From assembly GCA_963576475.1 (NCBI GenBank), contig OY754977.1, positions 35,073,872-35,137,871 on the forward strand: DNA of 64,000 nt, read 5' to 3'. Numbering within the stretch: the stretch's first letter is position 1; each line of letters opens with the position of its first letter. The position numbers and the translations under genes are program-made. Origin of the DNA: Molanna angustata (taxonomy: Eukaryota > Arthropoda > Insecta > Trichoptera > Molannidae). The notes under the pieces were generated by a model, which was not told the DNA's origin, did not search any database, and saw only the letters and a program-made list of their open reading frames with translations. Positions 31,122 through 42,236 of this stretch are shown in pieces.

Positions 31122-33320
31122 TTATTTCTTCCCACAGAAATTGCACTCATATTGTTTTTCGCCTGAATGAGTCTGTTTATGAGCGTTTAAAGATTGTCTT
31201 TGAGCAAATGTCTTCAAAGATCGTGGTCGAGAGAGTTTATCCACCGATACTGCATTCATGTTGGTTTTCGTCTGAATGACTTGATGTAGTTTTAATTCCA
31301 TGACTTCCCACAAACTTTACATTCGTGTGGTTTTTTACCCGAATGAGTTTTTTTGTGTACTTTACGATTTGAGAGAATGTCTTTCCACAGATATTGCATT
31401 CAAATGGTTTTTCACATAAATGGTTAGTTTGTGTTTTATTAAATTTCTTTCTAGAGAGAATGTCTTTCCGCAAATATTGCATTCATTTGGTTTTCGTCTT
31501 GATGTGTTCAATTTGTTTTTTTTTTTTAACAAAATGAGTTTGTTTTTTTCAAAGATCCTGTTCCACAGAAAGTTTTTATACAAACATTGCATTTATGTGA
31601 TTTTTCACCCGAATGAGTTAGTAGAATATGTTTGTATGAACCTCTCATCTCGCCTTCCCATAGACATTGCACTCTTATGATTTTTCACCCAATTAAGTTT
31701 GTTTTCTCAGACAATGGAAGGAGTATATTTGTCTTTTATAAACCTTTCGTTTCATTTGACTCAAAAGAGAAATTAGCTGGTTAATTAGCAGAATTGTATA
31801 AATAATGTTAATAAAATTACCAATTCTGCAAGGAACTTAAGGAAGTTTTTACAATACGAATATTTAAAATTAAGTATACCTACTATTTTATAAAAAAATA
31901 TAAATTATACACACCACAACTTAACATGTATTTTTTATTTATTTCTAAATAAATCATGACTTTGTAATAATTTAATGTTTTTTTTCTATGCACTCATAAT
32001 TATGTAATAGGGTAGGTAGTTATTTGGTAAAGTAAAAAACAAGACATTATATAGGTAAATAGTATTTAGTTTTATTAAAAACATATCTATAAAATACCGA
32101 TACTTAAAAATAGAAACAGGATTATACGGAATACTATTTGTGAAAAATTAAGCAAGACAATTCAATATATCGAAGAAGCTTTTAAGAGTTTTTTTTTACC
32201 ACTGAATATCTATTGGGGTAGACAGATAATCGAACACCACACAATCCTATTTTGACTTGCATTATTTGAATTTTTTCAACTGAATGAGGAAGTATATGTT
32301 TAATTAAAGCTACTTTTCGTGAGAATGTCTTCCCACGGACATTGCAATTTTGGTTTTTCTCCCGAATGAGTTTGTTAATATGCTTTCAAATGTTCCGCTC
32401 GAGCTAGATTATGTACTTTCAAATGTTCCTCTCAAAAGAATTTCTTCCCACAGACATTGTATTCATATGGCTTTTCACCCTAATATTTTTTTTGTTCATT
32501 CGCATTACCTATTCGACAGTTTCTCTTCCCACAGACGTTGCATTTATATGGTTTTTCACCCAATGAGTTAGTGTATGTTCTTTCAAACTTTTCTTATGAG
32601 ATAAATTCTTTCTACAGATACCTACTACATTTATGTGGTTTTTCACTCGAATGAGCCGGTATATGCTTGTAAAAATCTCGTTTTTGAGAGAATAACTTTC
32701 CACAGACATTGCATTCATGTGGCTTTTTAACCAATTTTTTTTAATGAATTTGTTCTTGTTAAACAAGTACATATACATCTTCCTACATTCCCTAAACTAA
32801 ACATAAATGCTGCTTGTGCTATAGGTGAACGAAATCGGTCGAAGCAGGATTCGAACTCGCGACCACTGGAATGTACATTCAAATTTCCAATTCGAGAGAA
32901 TGTCTTCCCACAGATATTGAAGTAATGTTTTTCCCACTAAATTAATTAGTTTTATTGTGTTCATTTAAATTTCCTTTTTGAGAGAATGTCTTCCACAGAC
33001 ATTGCACTCATATGGTTTTTCACACAAATCTATGCTATCTTAAAAATTCTTTTTGAGATAATGTTTTCCCACAGACAGTGCATTCATGTGGTTTTTCGCC
33101 TAAATGAGTTACTCAATGTAGTGTTAAATTCCATGTGTGATAGAATATCTTCTCACAAACAATACATTCGTGTGTTTTACATCTAAATGATTTTTTTTTC
33201 AAAGATCCGGTTCCAGAGAAATTTTTCCCACAAACATTGCATTTATGTGTTTTTTTTCATCCGAATGTACTCTCCTTTGAGAGTATGATTTCCCACAGGC
33301 ATTGCTCTCATACACTCAAA
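31122..33320 (-). pseudogene. decayed poly-C2H2 zinc-finger gene
   Basis: The minus strand contains many finger-and-linker units of the Kruppel type, for example HSGEKQYECNFCGKK, KPFECNICGKTFSQ, HECNVCGKLFSQKRDFYKH and HSSEKPHKCS. Typical is C-x2-C-x12-H-x3-5-H with a TGEKP-like linker, repeated about every 84-90 bp. Frames shift repeatedly, several fingers lack a Cys or His, and no frame stays open beyond about 110 codons. A finger-free stretch (about 31790-32270) and a SINE at 32748-32880 interrupt it. This looks like a dead multi-finger transcription factor gene or retrocopy rather than an expressed gene. Confidence 0.75.
32748..32880 (-). mobile_element. SINE family A copy
   Basis: On the minus strand it reads 'ccagtggtcgcgagttcgaa' (B box) then 'cacctatagcacaagcag' and 'gggaatgtaggaagatgta', matching 6708-6820. 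It lies within the zinc-finger pseudogene, so it post-dates that sequence. Confidence 0.85.
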
Positions 33321-33700
33321 TGACTTAATTTCGAAAGTTCAAACACTAATATAAAAAACACTATAAATCTTAATAATTTTAGGTATTTTATTTTGATAAT
33401 CGATTCTTCTGATACATTGAGTAGCTTGTAAAATCCAGAATATAACCTCGAAGATATTGATAACTTTCAACCTTTTACATAACTTAAGTGAAATTTAAAT
33501 GTAAATACTTATAAAACTTCACTATATTATTATAAAATTATATGTATTTATAAAAATATACTTCGTTTGTATACTTAAGAGGAAATGAAGGACGGTTTAT
33601 CAATTGTTTACAAAAAATGGTTAGATTTAACCACATGGACTGTCATCTGACAGTATCTGTCTCTGTCTTAATCATCTGTCTCTGTCATATTTCAAAAACA
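33321..33700. other. gene-free stretch upstream of the transposase-like gene
   Basis: AT-rich; contains only short 'atctgtctctgtc' duplications near 33645-33690. Nothing else recognised. Confidence 0.4.
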
Positions 33701-33701
33701 C

Positions 33702-33866
33702 ATGATATTTGTTATTGTTTACAAACATAGGGTGTAAAATAGCCACTTAAACTGACATCTGTCAAAATCACGTGATATTTGTTATTGTTTACAAACATAG
33801 GGTGTAAAATAGCCACTTAAACTGACATCTGTCAAAATCACGTGATATTTGTTATTGTTTACAAGG
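33702..33866. repeat. 70-bp tandem repeat with E-box palindromes
   Basis: A unit starting ACAAACATAGGGTGTAAAAT is repeated at a 70 bp period (33721 and 33791), with a partial third unit. Each unit carries the palindrome ATCACGTGAT (33767-33776 and 33837-33846). It sits just upstream of the presumed first exon of the 711-codon gene and could act as its promoter region. Confidence 0.85.
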
Positions 33867-33937
33867 TGAAGAATAGCAGCAGGGAATTTATAAAAGAAAG
33901 TGTCAAGATTATCGTGGTAAAATATCGTGTTTTTAAG

Positions 33938-34285
33938 GTAAGTTCTACATATTTTTATAGATTTTACAATATGTCACATATGCATGTCCCACCCGTCACA
34001 GCAAAACATATATTTTTTTAAACTAGTATGTCATATGAGCATATATTGACATGAAACTTTTCAAAAGTAACATCAGGATTGTTGGCAATAAATTAGACAT
34101 ATTTGTAGTGTGATGAATACGTTAATATTGGATTTAGAACAGTTTGAAAGATGTCCCACCCGTCACAATATTCTAATAGGATATTTATTACATTATGTTT
34201 TGTTTCTTTTTATTGCAATTTAGTTCTTTATAATGTTTCATTTTATTATTATATCATTGTTTATCACTAAAATGTTACTTTTTTA
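33938..34285 (+). other. 5' UTR intron of the transposase-like gene
   Basis: A donor TTTTTAAG|GTAAGT at about 33937/33938 and an acceptor 'gttacttttttag' ending at 34285 sit 3 nt before the start ATG of the next gene. Both are strong consensus matches. The intron contains two of the six GTCCCACCCGTCAC motifs. Confidence 0.6.
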
Positions 34286-36998
34286 GAAATGAACGCAGCT
34301 GATAGAAAACGAAAAAGTAGGGAAAAGTTGACAGCTGACCCGGTGAAATGGAAGCTTTTTCTTGAAAAGGAAAAAGAAAGGGATTCGAAGAGAAGAATGC
34401 AGGCGAAAATAAATATTTTGGGAGACACTGAGGCCCTAGAGTCAAGAAGGCAAAAGGAAAGAATCAGAAAAATAATTTATCGAGCCAAGAAAAAGCAGAT
34501 GGGCTCACTTCATTTGCCTAAATCTCCACTGGGTTCCTACAAATGTATCCAAACATTGCGGAAAGCTGTAACAAAATCTAAAAAAGCTTTACCAGAAAGT
34601 CCTCACAAAAAAGAGGCTGTTTTGCTACAATTGATTAAAGACACATTACCAAATTTGTCGTTAGGTTTCAAGAAGGAGAAAAGGGGGTTTACTTTGTCTC
34701 CGGAAGATCAAAAAATTGTTGAACGGTTTTATGAAAGGGACGACATTAGTCGTCAGTCACCAGGGCTGAAAGATATGATCTCCATTAAGGATCCCATTTT
34801 AGGTAGACGTACATCCGTGCCAAAAAGGCATTTAATAATGAGTATATTGGAAGCATATTCTTACTTCAAGACTCAGCATCCTTCTATAAAAGTTGGAAAG
34901 AGTAAATTTTTCAATCTAAGACCCCAATGGGTACGGCCCATGAATGCAATGCCACATAATGTGTGCGTATGTATTTACCACGCAAATTTTAACTATCTGA
35001 TAGAAGCTATGCAGGCAGACATAGGTCCTTGCTCTTCAACAAAATTTATTACTGAGTTATGCTGCGATATAAATAATGAGATTTGCATGACTAATAATTG
35101 TTCGTTATGCTTCGATGTTAAGGATATTTTGCCAGTTAAATTAGACTTGGACACTGAAGTTACATGGAAGCAGTGGGACAAGAGTGAAGACTGGCTTCAA
35201 ATTAAAAATATTTCCGGGACGAAGTTAAATTTAATTAACGAAATTGAACGCCAAGCATTTAAGTTTAAGTTCCATCTTTATGTCAAAATAAAACAAGCAC
35301 ACTTTTTTGAGCAAAAAAGACAAGCCACAACATGGGAAGAAGCCGTGCTACAGTTTGATTTCGCCGAAAACTTTTCCATTATTAGCCAAGATGAGATCCA
35401 AAGTGCTCACTGGCGTCATCCTCAGGTCACAATTTTTACTGGATGTGCCTGGTTAAATAAGGGTGAAGAAAAACAATCTTACGCTATTATTAGCAATGAT
35501 TTGTCACATGACAAATCTAGTGTGTGGGTTTTTGTTAAATCAATTATAGAACATTTAAAACTTTATTATCCTCATTTAAAAAAGATAGTTGTATTTTCAG
35601 ATGGGTGTGCTGGTCAATTTAAAAACCGATTCACAATTTCCAACGTGTGCTTCGCAAATTTAGATTGGGGCCTGGACATTGAGTGGGCTTTTTTTGCCAC
35701 AAGTCATGGAAAAGGAGCGATGGATGGAGTAGGAGCTACTGTAAAAAGGAAATTGTGGTCAGCTATTAAAACCAGAAAGGTTATAATAAATTCAGCACCG
35801 GATTGCTATTCATTTTTACAAAACAACCCATTAAAAGGGATCACAATATCGTATATTTCCATTGATGAAATTGCAATCCATTCTGCCATGTTGAAATCCA
35901 GATGGGAGTACATTAAACCTATCCCAAATATACAGAAATGTCACTATTTCAAATCTGAAAATAAAAATTGTCTATCATACGGATTTACGGCTTACTCGGA
36001 GCTTAAGACTTGTGTTGCTCTTGAAGAGAGACTACGATACGAAGATGTTTACTCAGACTCAGATGAAATGTCTACCAGCCAATCACAGCCAACACCGGAT
36101 GGCGTCTTTTCTATACCTAATCACACAATAAACCACGGAACATATGTGCTAGTGAAAATCAGTTCGGAAGGGAAAAAAAAACAAGTGTACAGATATGTAG
36201 CCGTTTGTCAAGGTTTACTGGAAGAGGATGAAGAAGTAAAAGTGATGTTTCTGAAAACTATCTCTGGGGACCAATCAAGATTGTTTAAAATGGATGAAAA
36301 TGATTTGTTGTATGTACATTTAAATCAGATTTTGAAAGTCCTACCACACCCAGAAGTGAAAGCTTCAGGCAATCGTATTTTTTACGAGTTTTCAGAGAGC
36401 ATTGACATTTTTGAGAAGAGTTAGAATGTTTTATAGCTTGATACATTATTTTTTAGCAGAGGTCTACTCAGAGGTCCAGCAGAGGTCTACTTATTAAAAA
36501 ATATATATATTTAAGTGTACATTTAATTGTATTTTGTTTTGTTCTTTTAATAAAAAAAATAAAAAAAGAATAATCATACATTTTTTCATGAATTTCGCAC
36601 TCGTCCCACCCGTCACACTCATGTGTCCCGCCCGTCACAAATTTCTAAAATTTATAAAAAAAAAATGTGAGCATTCTCACTCTTTTTATCCAGTAATTTG
36701 ATTACCTACAACATTGATGTATCCATAAATAAATAGTTGTAGAAGACAATTGTGTATAGTTTAGCTGAATTTTACGATTGTATCGATGAAATTGGGATTT
36801 CTTAATTCGTGCCCGTCCCACCCGTCACGGGATTCAATCACCAATTAAACACATTTATCATTGTTTTTTTTATTAATTTATTTTCACCACGGATAGATCT
36901 CTATTCAACCCCTGCATCCAGCAAATAAAATGTTATTATTTAATTCAATAACATATATAAATTTCATTAAGTTGATGTACAAATGTCCCACCCGTCAC
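33986..36998 (+). repeat. six copies of GTCCCACCCGTCAC around the transposase-like gene
   Basis: The 14-mer occurs at 33986-33999, 34153-34166, 36603-36616, 36625-36638 (one mismatch, GTCCCGCCCGTCAC), 36815-36828 and 36985-36998, always on the + strand, two upstream and four downstream of the 34289-36424 ORF. I saw none elsewhere in the window. Clustered GC-rich motifs in AT-rich subterminal DNA are typical of transposase-binding sites. That role is inferred. Confidence 0.85.
34289..36424 (+). CDS. transposase-like protein of an unnamed multi-copy animal family
   Basis: 711 codons, intact, no coding intron. Residues 1-75 are very basic (DRKRKSREKLTADPVKW, ESRRQKERIRK), likely DNA-binding. 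A Cys-rich knot follows near 255-275 (CCDINNEICMTNNCSLC). The core shows three conserved blocks: FDFAENFSI (D near 357), FSDGCAGQFKNRF (D near 438) and ATSHGKGAMDGVGATVKR (D near 479). I recall the same blocks, in the same order, from many unnamed proteins of cnidarians and insects. Spacing and a probable RNase H-like beta strand before each acidic residue suggest a DDE-type nuclease, but I infer this and know of no experimental proof. A decayed relative sits between long inverted repeats in CDK7 intron 1. The ATG is preceded by a splice acceptor and the gene is bracketed by GTCCCACCCGTCAC motifs. A domesticated host gene is the alternative. Confidence 0.8.
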   Translation: MNAADRKRKSREKLTADPVKWKLFLEKEKERDSKRRMQAKINILGDTEALESRRQKERIRKIIYRAKKKQMGSLHLPKSPLGSYKCIQTLRKAVTKSKKALPESPHKKEAVLLQLIKDTLPNLSLGFKKEKRGFTLSPEDQKIVERFYERDDISRQSPGLKDMISIKDPILGRRTSVPKRHLIMSILEAYSYFKTQHPSIKVGKSKFFNLRPQWVRPMNAMPHNVCVCIYHANFNYLIEAMQADIGPCSSTKFITELCCDINNEICMTNNCSLCFDVKDILPVKLDLDTEVTWKQWDKSEDWLQIKNISGTKLNLINEIERQAFKFKFHLYVKIKQAHFFEQKRQATTWEEAVLQFDFAENFSIISQDEIQSAHWRHPQVTIFTGCAWLNKGEEKQSYAIISNDLSHDKSSVWVFVKSIIEHLKLYYPHLKKIVVFSDGCAGQFKNRFTISNVCFANLDWGLDIEWAFFATSHGKGAMDGVGATVKRKLWSAIKTRKVIINSAPDCYSFLQNNPLKGITISYISIDEIAIHSAMLKSRWEYIKPIPNIQKCHYFKSENKNCLSYGFTAYSELKTCVALEERLRYEDVYSDSDEMSTSQSQPTPDGVFSIPNHTINHGTYVLVKISSEGKKKQVYRYVAVCQGLLEEDEEVKVMFLKTISGDQSRLFKMDENDLLYVHLNQILKVLPHPEVKASGNRIFYEFSESIDIFEKS

Positions 36999-37154
36999 TA
37001 TGGAATGACCCCATTGTCGAATATACCTGTTTAGGATATAATAAATTATATTCATAATCATCAATTTTGTTTTATTTAAAAATACCTTGTACATGTAAGT
37101 GTTCAAAAACTATGATTTTATATTTTTAGTGGTTGATCTAATTCTACTGTGCAA
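36425..37154. other. region between the two transposase genes
   Basis: AT-rich 3' flank with four GTCCCACCCGTCAC motifs. A polyadenylation-like AATAAA cluster lies near 36550-36560. At 37002-37011 GGAATGACCC reads, reversed, GGGTCATTCC, close to the tips of the intron 1 element (GGGTCAATCC/GGGTAAATCC), so it may be the right end of the transposon. An acceptor-like TATTTTTAG lies at about 37128 before the MULE start codon. Confidence 0.45.
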
Positions 37155-39683
37155 ATGGAAATTAATGAAGATATGTCCATGGCCTGGGAAAATAAAGATG
37201 CGTCCTTAGCCTCAGGACATGAAGAAGTCCCCTTGGCCTCAGGGCTTGAAGTTATAATAACTACATCAGAATCAAAGATATTTCATTGCAGGGTCTGTAT
37301 GAAGACATTTTCCTCTCCCAATGGTCAGCGACAGCATGAAGTAAAACAACATAATATTTCTTATATGCAGAAATCGAAAAAGCTTCACAAATGTAGAGTG
37401 TGCAGCCGTGCATACACTTGTTTAAGAAATTGTCACAGGCATGAACTAAGTAAACATGATTTAAAAGCTGAAGTAAAGCAACGTTTGAAATGTTCTGAAT
37501 GTCTGAAAGAGTTCCAAACAAAAAAAAACATTATGAAACACTTCTCAAGTGATCACCCTGATATTGTTATAAAAACAGAAAATAAACAATTTAAGAATAT
37601 GGAAGAATTTAAAAATTGGAAAATAAACATTGAAAAAGAAACATCATCCTGGTTTGTTATTATACGCTCCAAAAAAAATCCAGAGTGTACTATTAAATAC
37701 TATTTATGCCATCGAAGTGGGTCATTTAAAGCTAAGTGTGAAGATGAAAACCGCCAACGACATCTTAAACTGTCAGGCAGCGTAAAATGTGGATTTTTTT
37801 GCCCTGCAAGTATGACTGTCAGAGAGGGTGCTGTCGTTGAAGTGTAATTTGTGTCCACTCACATTGGGCATCAACATGAAGATGTGTATCTGCCAATATC
37901 TTTGCCAGAAAAAAATGAATTAGCTGGCCTAATGGCAATTGGGGTACCAATTCCTACCATAATGGACAAAATTGCACTTACAGCGTCACCAACAAAAAGA
38001 CTTGCATTAACAAAGGTGCAAGATTTGCGAAATATTAGAGAAAGTTATGGTATTAGATCAAGCACTGTCAGATGTTTTGACGATGTCATTTCAGTTGATA
38101 GCTGGGTCAAAGAAATGAACTGCCAAGAAAGCAGTCCTATATTATTGTATAAGTTACCTGGTGAGACTCTACTGGAAGGTCAAAATCTCTGTAAAGAGGA
38201 TTTTATCTTAGGTTTTATGAATGATGCCCAAGAGGAGATTTTGAAACTGTATGGACAGGATGTTGTACTTATCGACTCAACACATGGGACTAATAAGTAT
38301 AACATCCAGTTGACAAGCCTCTTTGTAAAAGACGATAATTGGGAAGGCTTTCCTATTGCCTTTTTATGGTCCAACCGGCAGACCGAGGATGTATTTAAAT
38401 TGTTTTTTAAATCGATAAAACAAAGATTGGGGATGGTAATTAAGACAAAAACATTTATGTCGGACGATTTCCCTGCATTCTATAATGCTTGGCGTGCAGT
38501 ATTTCCACCAGTAGATTACCATTTAATTTGTGACTGGCACGTGAAGAGATCTTTTAAAAAAAATCTTACGAATGGTGTATCAAGGATTGCAGACGCAAAT
38601 AAAAGAAACAATATCTTTCACATATTAAAAAAAATAGTAAACGAAACAGACGAAATAACGTTTAAAAAACTCTTAAAAATATATGTAAATGAATGGGAAA
38701 ATGACCCCGAGTCATTTGCTTTTACGCAATACTTAAAAGGTAATTATCTAAACCGAACAGAACAATGGGCCGCGTGCTACAGAGTTGGTGCGAAAATTAA
38801 TACAAATATGACAGTTGAACGGTGGCACTACGAATTAAAATATAATAGTGATCTGAAGGGTAAGTGCGGAGGAAGATTAGATGTAGCTATTCATAGTCTC
38901 ATGAAATCCTTAAGGAAGAAACTGATGAATAGGCTTTCATCTATAACAAGAGGAAAACTAACAAAAAAAATTTCTCTACTAAGAAGTTCACATAAAACAG
39001 CAAGGTGTGCTTCAAAAGATGAGATTAATATAATATATTTGAAAGATGACATTTGGATTGTCTCTTCCTTCACTAAGCCGAATGAGGTTTATAAGGTGAA
39101 GAAAATACCATTAGAAAAAGACCATGTGTGTAACATAAAATGCGACTATTGTAAGACATGCATACATGAATACCAATGTAAATGCCCTGAGTCATCTATA
39201 AAATATAATATGTGCAAACATATACACCTTTTGTGCCTAAAAAAGGATATTTGTGACACTGAAAATAATTTAACTGAGGAAAATACAGAATTGGTGATTA
39301 AGGAACCATTTAATAGAGAAACTAATGAATATGAATTGGAAAAGGCAGCAATATCAAGTGAATTGAGAAAAAAGCAGGACACTGCAAACTTTAAAAAAAA
39401 TGCCATGGCTGCATTGTTAGGCTTCATACCTAAATTAGATCAATTCACTTCAGATGCTCCATACAAAGAAATCGTTAAATCAATGGCAGTCTTAGAAAGT
39501 AAATGTTTTGCACTTGACGCTGTAGAGAAACAATTGCCTCCTGTTGTGTCATATTCTGCCCCAACAAAGAATGTAGAATGCCAACGTTATTTTCCTCAAA
39601 AGAAAAAGAAAAGACATGATAGACATCATGTGTTACAAGAAGGGGAAATTCTAGCTAAATTATTATCTGAACAAAATGAATAA
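37155..39683 (+). pseudogene. Mutator-like (MULE) transposase with zinc fingers, one internal stop
   Basis: From the ATG at 37155 the frame is open to a TAA at 37845-37847, then continues in the same frame to 39683, about 842 codons in all. Order: three C2H2 fingers (CRVCMKTFSSPNGQRQHEVK, CRVCSRAYTCLRNCHRHE, CSECLKEF); a FAR1/FLYWCH-like zinc region around the stop (SVKCGFFCPASMTVR...THIGH); the MULE DDE core with VVLIDSTHG (first D near residue 374), FMSDDFPAFY followed by HLICDWHVKRSF, and TNMTVERWHYE (the acidic E); and a C-terminal SWIM finger CKCPESSIKYNMCKHIHL. MULE transposases cut and paste their own DNA. Only one nonsense change separates this from an intact gene, so inactivation is recent, or the stop is read through or is an assembly error. 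No long terminal inverted repeats are recognisable around it. Confidence 0.88.
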
Positions 39684-39690
39684 TTGAATA

Positions 39691-39920
<230 letters not shown>

Positions 39921-40008
39921 AAATCTAAGGTTTTCGCGAGTACAAAATATGTTATTATTAAGTATTTTGGGGATAACCCGCGTCAAATTCTGATTCCCGA
40001 GAGAATCA

Positions 40009-40302
<294 letters not shown>

Positions 40303-40379
40303 CCTAGGTTCTCATACTTTTTGAGAGAGTAAGATTTTTCTTGAATGAAAGCTTTACATGCCAGTCATATAAGGTGGAA

Positions 40380-41110
40380 CTCGCTGTACTAAACTAGAGA
40401 TGTGTAACACTGCGCTACGCCGCGCAATTGAGTCAACTCAGTTCACTGCGCGGGATGTATTAACACACTTCTTAAAATGGGTTGGCGCACAGCGCAGTAA
40501 GCTCGGCCGAGGGAATTTGAAAGGTGTTGAGTTGCTCGCTTTTAAACAGACTTATTCTTGAGGTTTTTTTTTAAATCAAAGAAGGAATGAAAAGTAGTGA
40601 TAAGTGAGTACAGGAAATATACAATATACAACAAAAAAAAACAACCTTACTTATATACAATACCTACATAATTTAATTATTTTTTCTCCCTTCAGCAATT
40701 GCTTAATATTTTACCAAACAAATTGTACCTACTAAAAAGAGCCTTATTAAAAGGTTTATAACATAATTTGTAATTTAATTTCCTTTCATTAATATTATTA
40801 TAAAATATTATTTCTATGTATTACTTGATAAAATAAAAAATATTTTACTTTTATTATTAGCTCAATGAACCGGCGCGGCGGCGTAGTGAGCTACTAGAGT
40901 CACTGAGTTGCTTGGAAATGTGTTGTGTGATTGTGTCACTGACTCGCTGAGTGAATTCAGCGAGCCAACGCAGTTCGCGCGCATACCTGAATAAAAAATG
41001 TATTATTATACCATGTAGTTGCGTCATGACGCAATTTTGAGTTAACACGGTAAGCCGGCGCAGTGAACTGTGTCTGAGATACTGAGTTGACGCAAGGAAT
41101 TTTGTTGAGT
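40380..41110. repeat. GC-richer imperfect inverted-repeat region
   Basis: Words such as 'gcgctacgccgcgc', 'gtcaactcagttcactgcgc' (40410-40450) recur in complementary form at 40860-41100 ('gcggcgcggcgtagtgag', 'gcagtgaactgtg', 'tactgagttgacgc'). An AT-rich centre separates them. Probably a decayed inverted-repeat element. The arms match poorly. Confidence 0.35.
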
Positions 41111-41960
41111 TAATGTAAAATATGTCTATTATATTTATGTATAAAAATTAAACACAATGAAAGGTATAGCAGTGACATCTATGGAGGTTGGTTTATAGCT
41201 TCATAGCTAGGTTCAGAACTGTTCAATGGGTTCTTTCTTAAGTATAAAAACTTTAAGAAAGTTATATATAGATTTCAGTAGATCATTTCATGATTGCTGT
41301 TACTATGAAAATAATTATTAATTAAGTATAATAATTATTATTTATTGAAAACTTATTATTGTATTGGAACAATAAAAAGTTGATGTTATTGATGAAAATT
41401 TAACATAAGACATTCTAGGAACATACCTCTACTAGAAAGTATCAAATCTGAAATCTCTAACTTGTAATTGTATATATTTAAATTGTAAATATATTGTAAT
41501 TTAATAAAATTACACGAGCGAGTCTTTTAAAATTGAAACTCCCAGATTTCCACGAAACAAAAAAAATCTCTCTTTAGAATTATAGAGAGATTCCACAGTT
41601 AACCATGTCTACACTGAACACAATTATGTATGTAATCATATATAATATAAGTTATGTGTGTATGTATGTAATCAACATAGGTATTTAATAAAATAATATT
41701 TTTTTGTTAATTATTTAAGAATGCTTAACATGCCAGTCACATATAAGGTGGAACTCACTGGGCTGAACACAAATTAAGGGTTTTTTGCTTGGTCGATAGA
41801 TGCACAAGCCGTCCCCCAATCCACCATGCATTTCAAGATATTTCCCAATATCTGGATGTATTTTGTAATATTACTGACTTTTCAATGTACGTATGATAGT
41901 GGAATATCCTAATGGATACAAGAACAGAGAGATTATATCCTTCCAAAGGAGATCTGCATC

Positions 41961-42236
41961 TTGTCTCTTAGGCCTGACTTGACAATTTACTCTCTTTCAT
42001 TGAAAAGAGTTATTTATGTGGAGCTGACTGTTCCATGGGACACAAATATTCCAAAAGACCACCAATACAAAGTAAACAAGTACAAGGAATCTTTATATTC
42101 CTACTTTAAAGACCTGGGTCTCCCAAGAGGTAAAATAAAAGAACTTTTGGATAGGGTGGTTAAAGCAGCATTATCTGCATCATATTGGATTTGGTTGCGC
42201 AGGGGAGTGGAGTATCAGTCGGATATTGGTGAGTGA
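41961..42236 (+). mobile_element. fragment of a retroelement C-terminal nuclease-like domain
   Basis: The 91-codon frame has LRPDLTIYSLSLKRVIYVEL followed by TVPWDTNIPKDHQYKVNKY. I recall an 'LxPDI...ELTVPW(E)...K..KY' block from reverse-transcriptase-associated proteins in fish, cnidarians and insects; the PD and ExT spacing resembles a restriction-like nuclease core. No start, reverse transcriptase or boundaries are visible. The family is uncertain. Confidence 0.45.
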
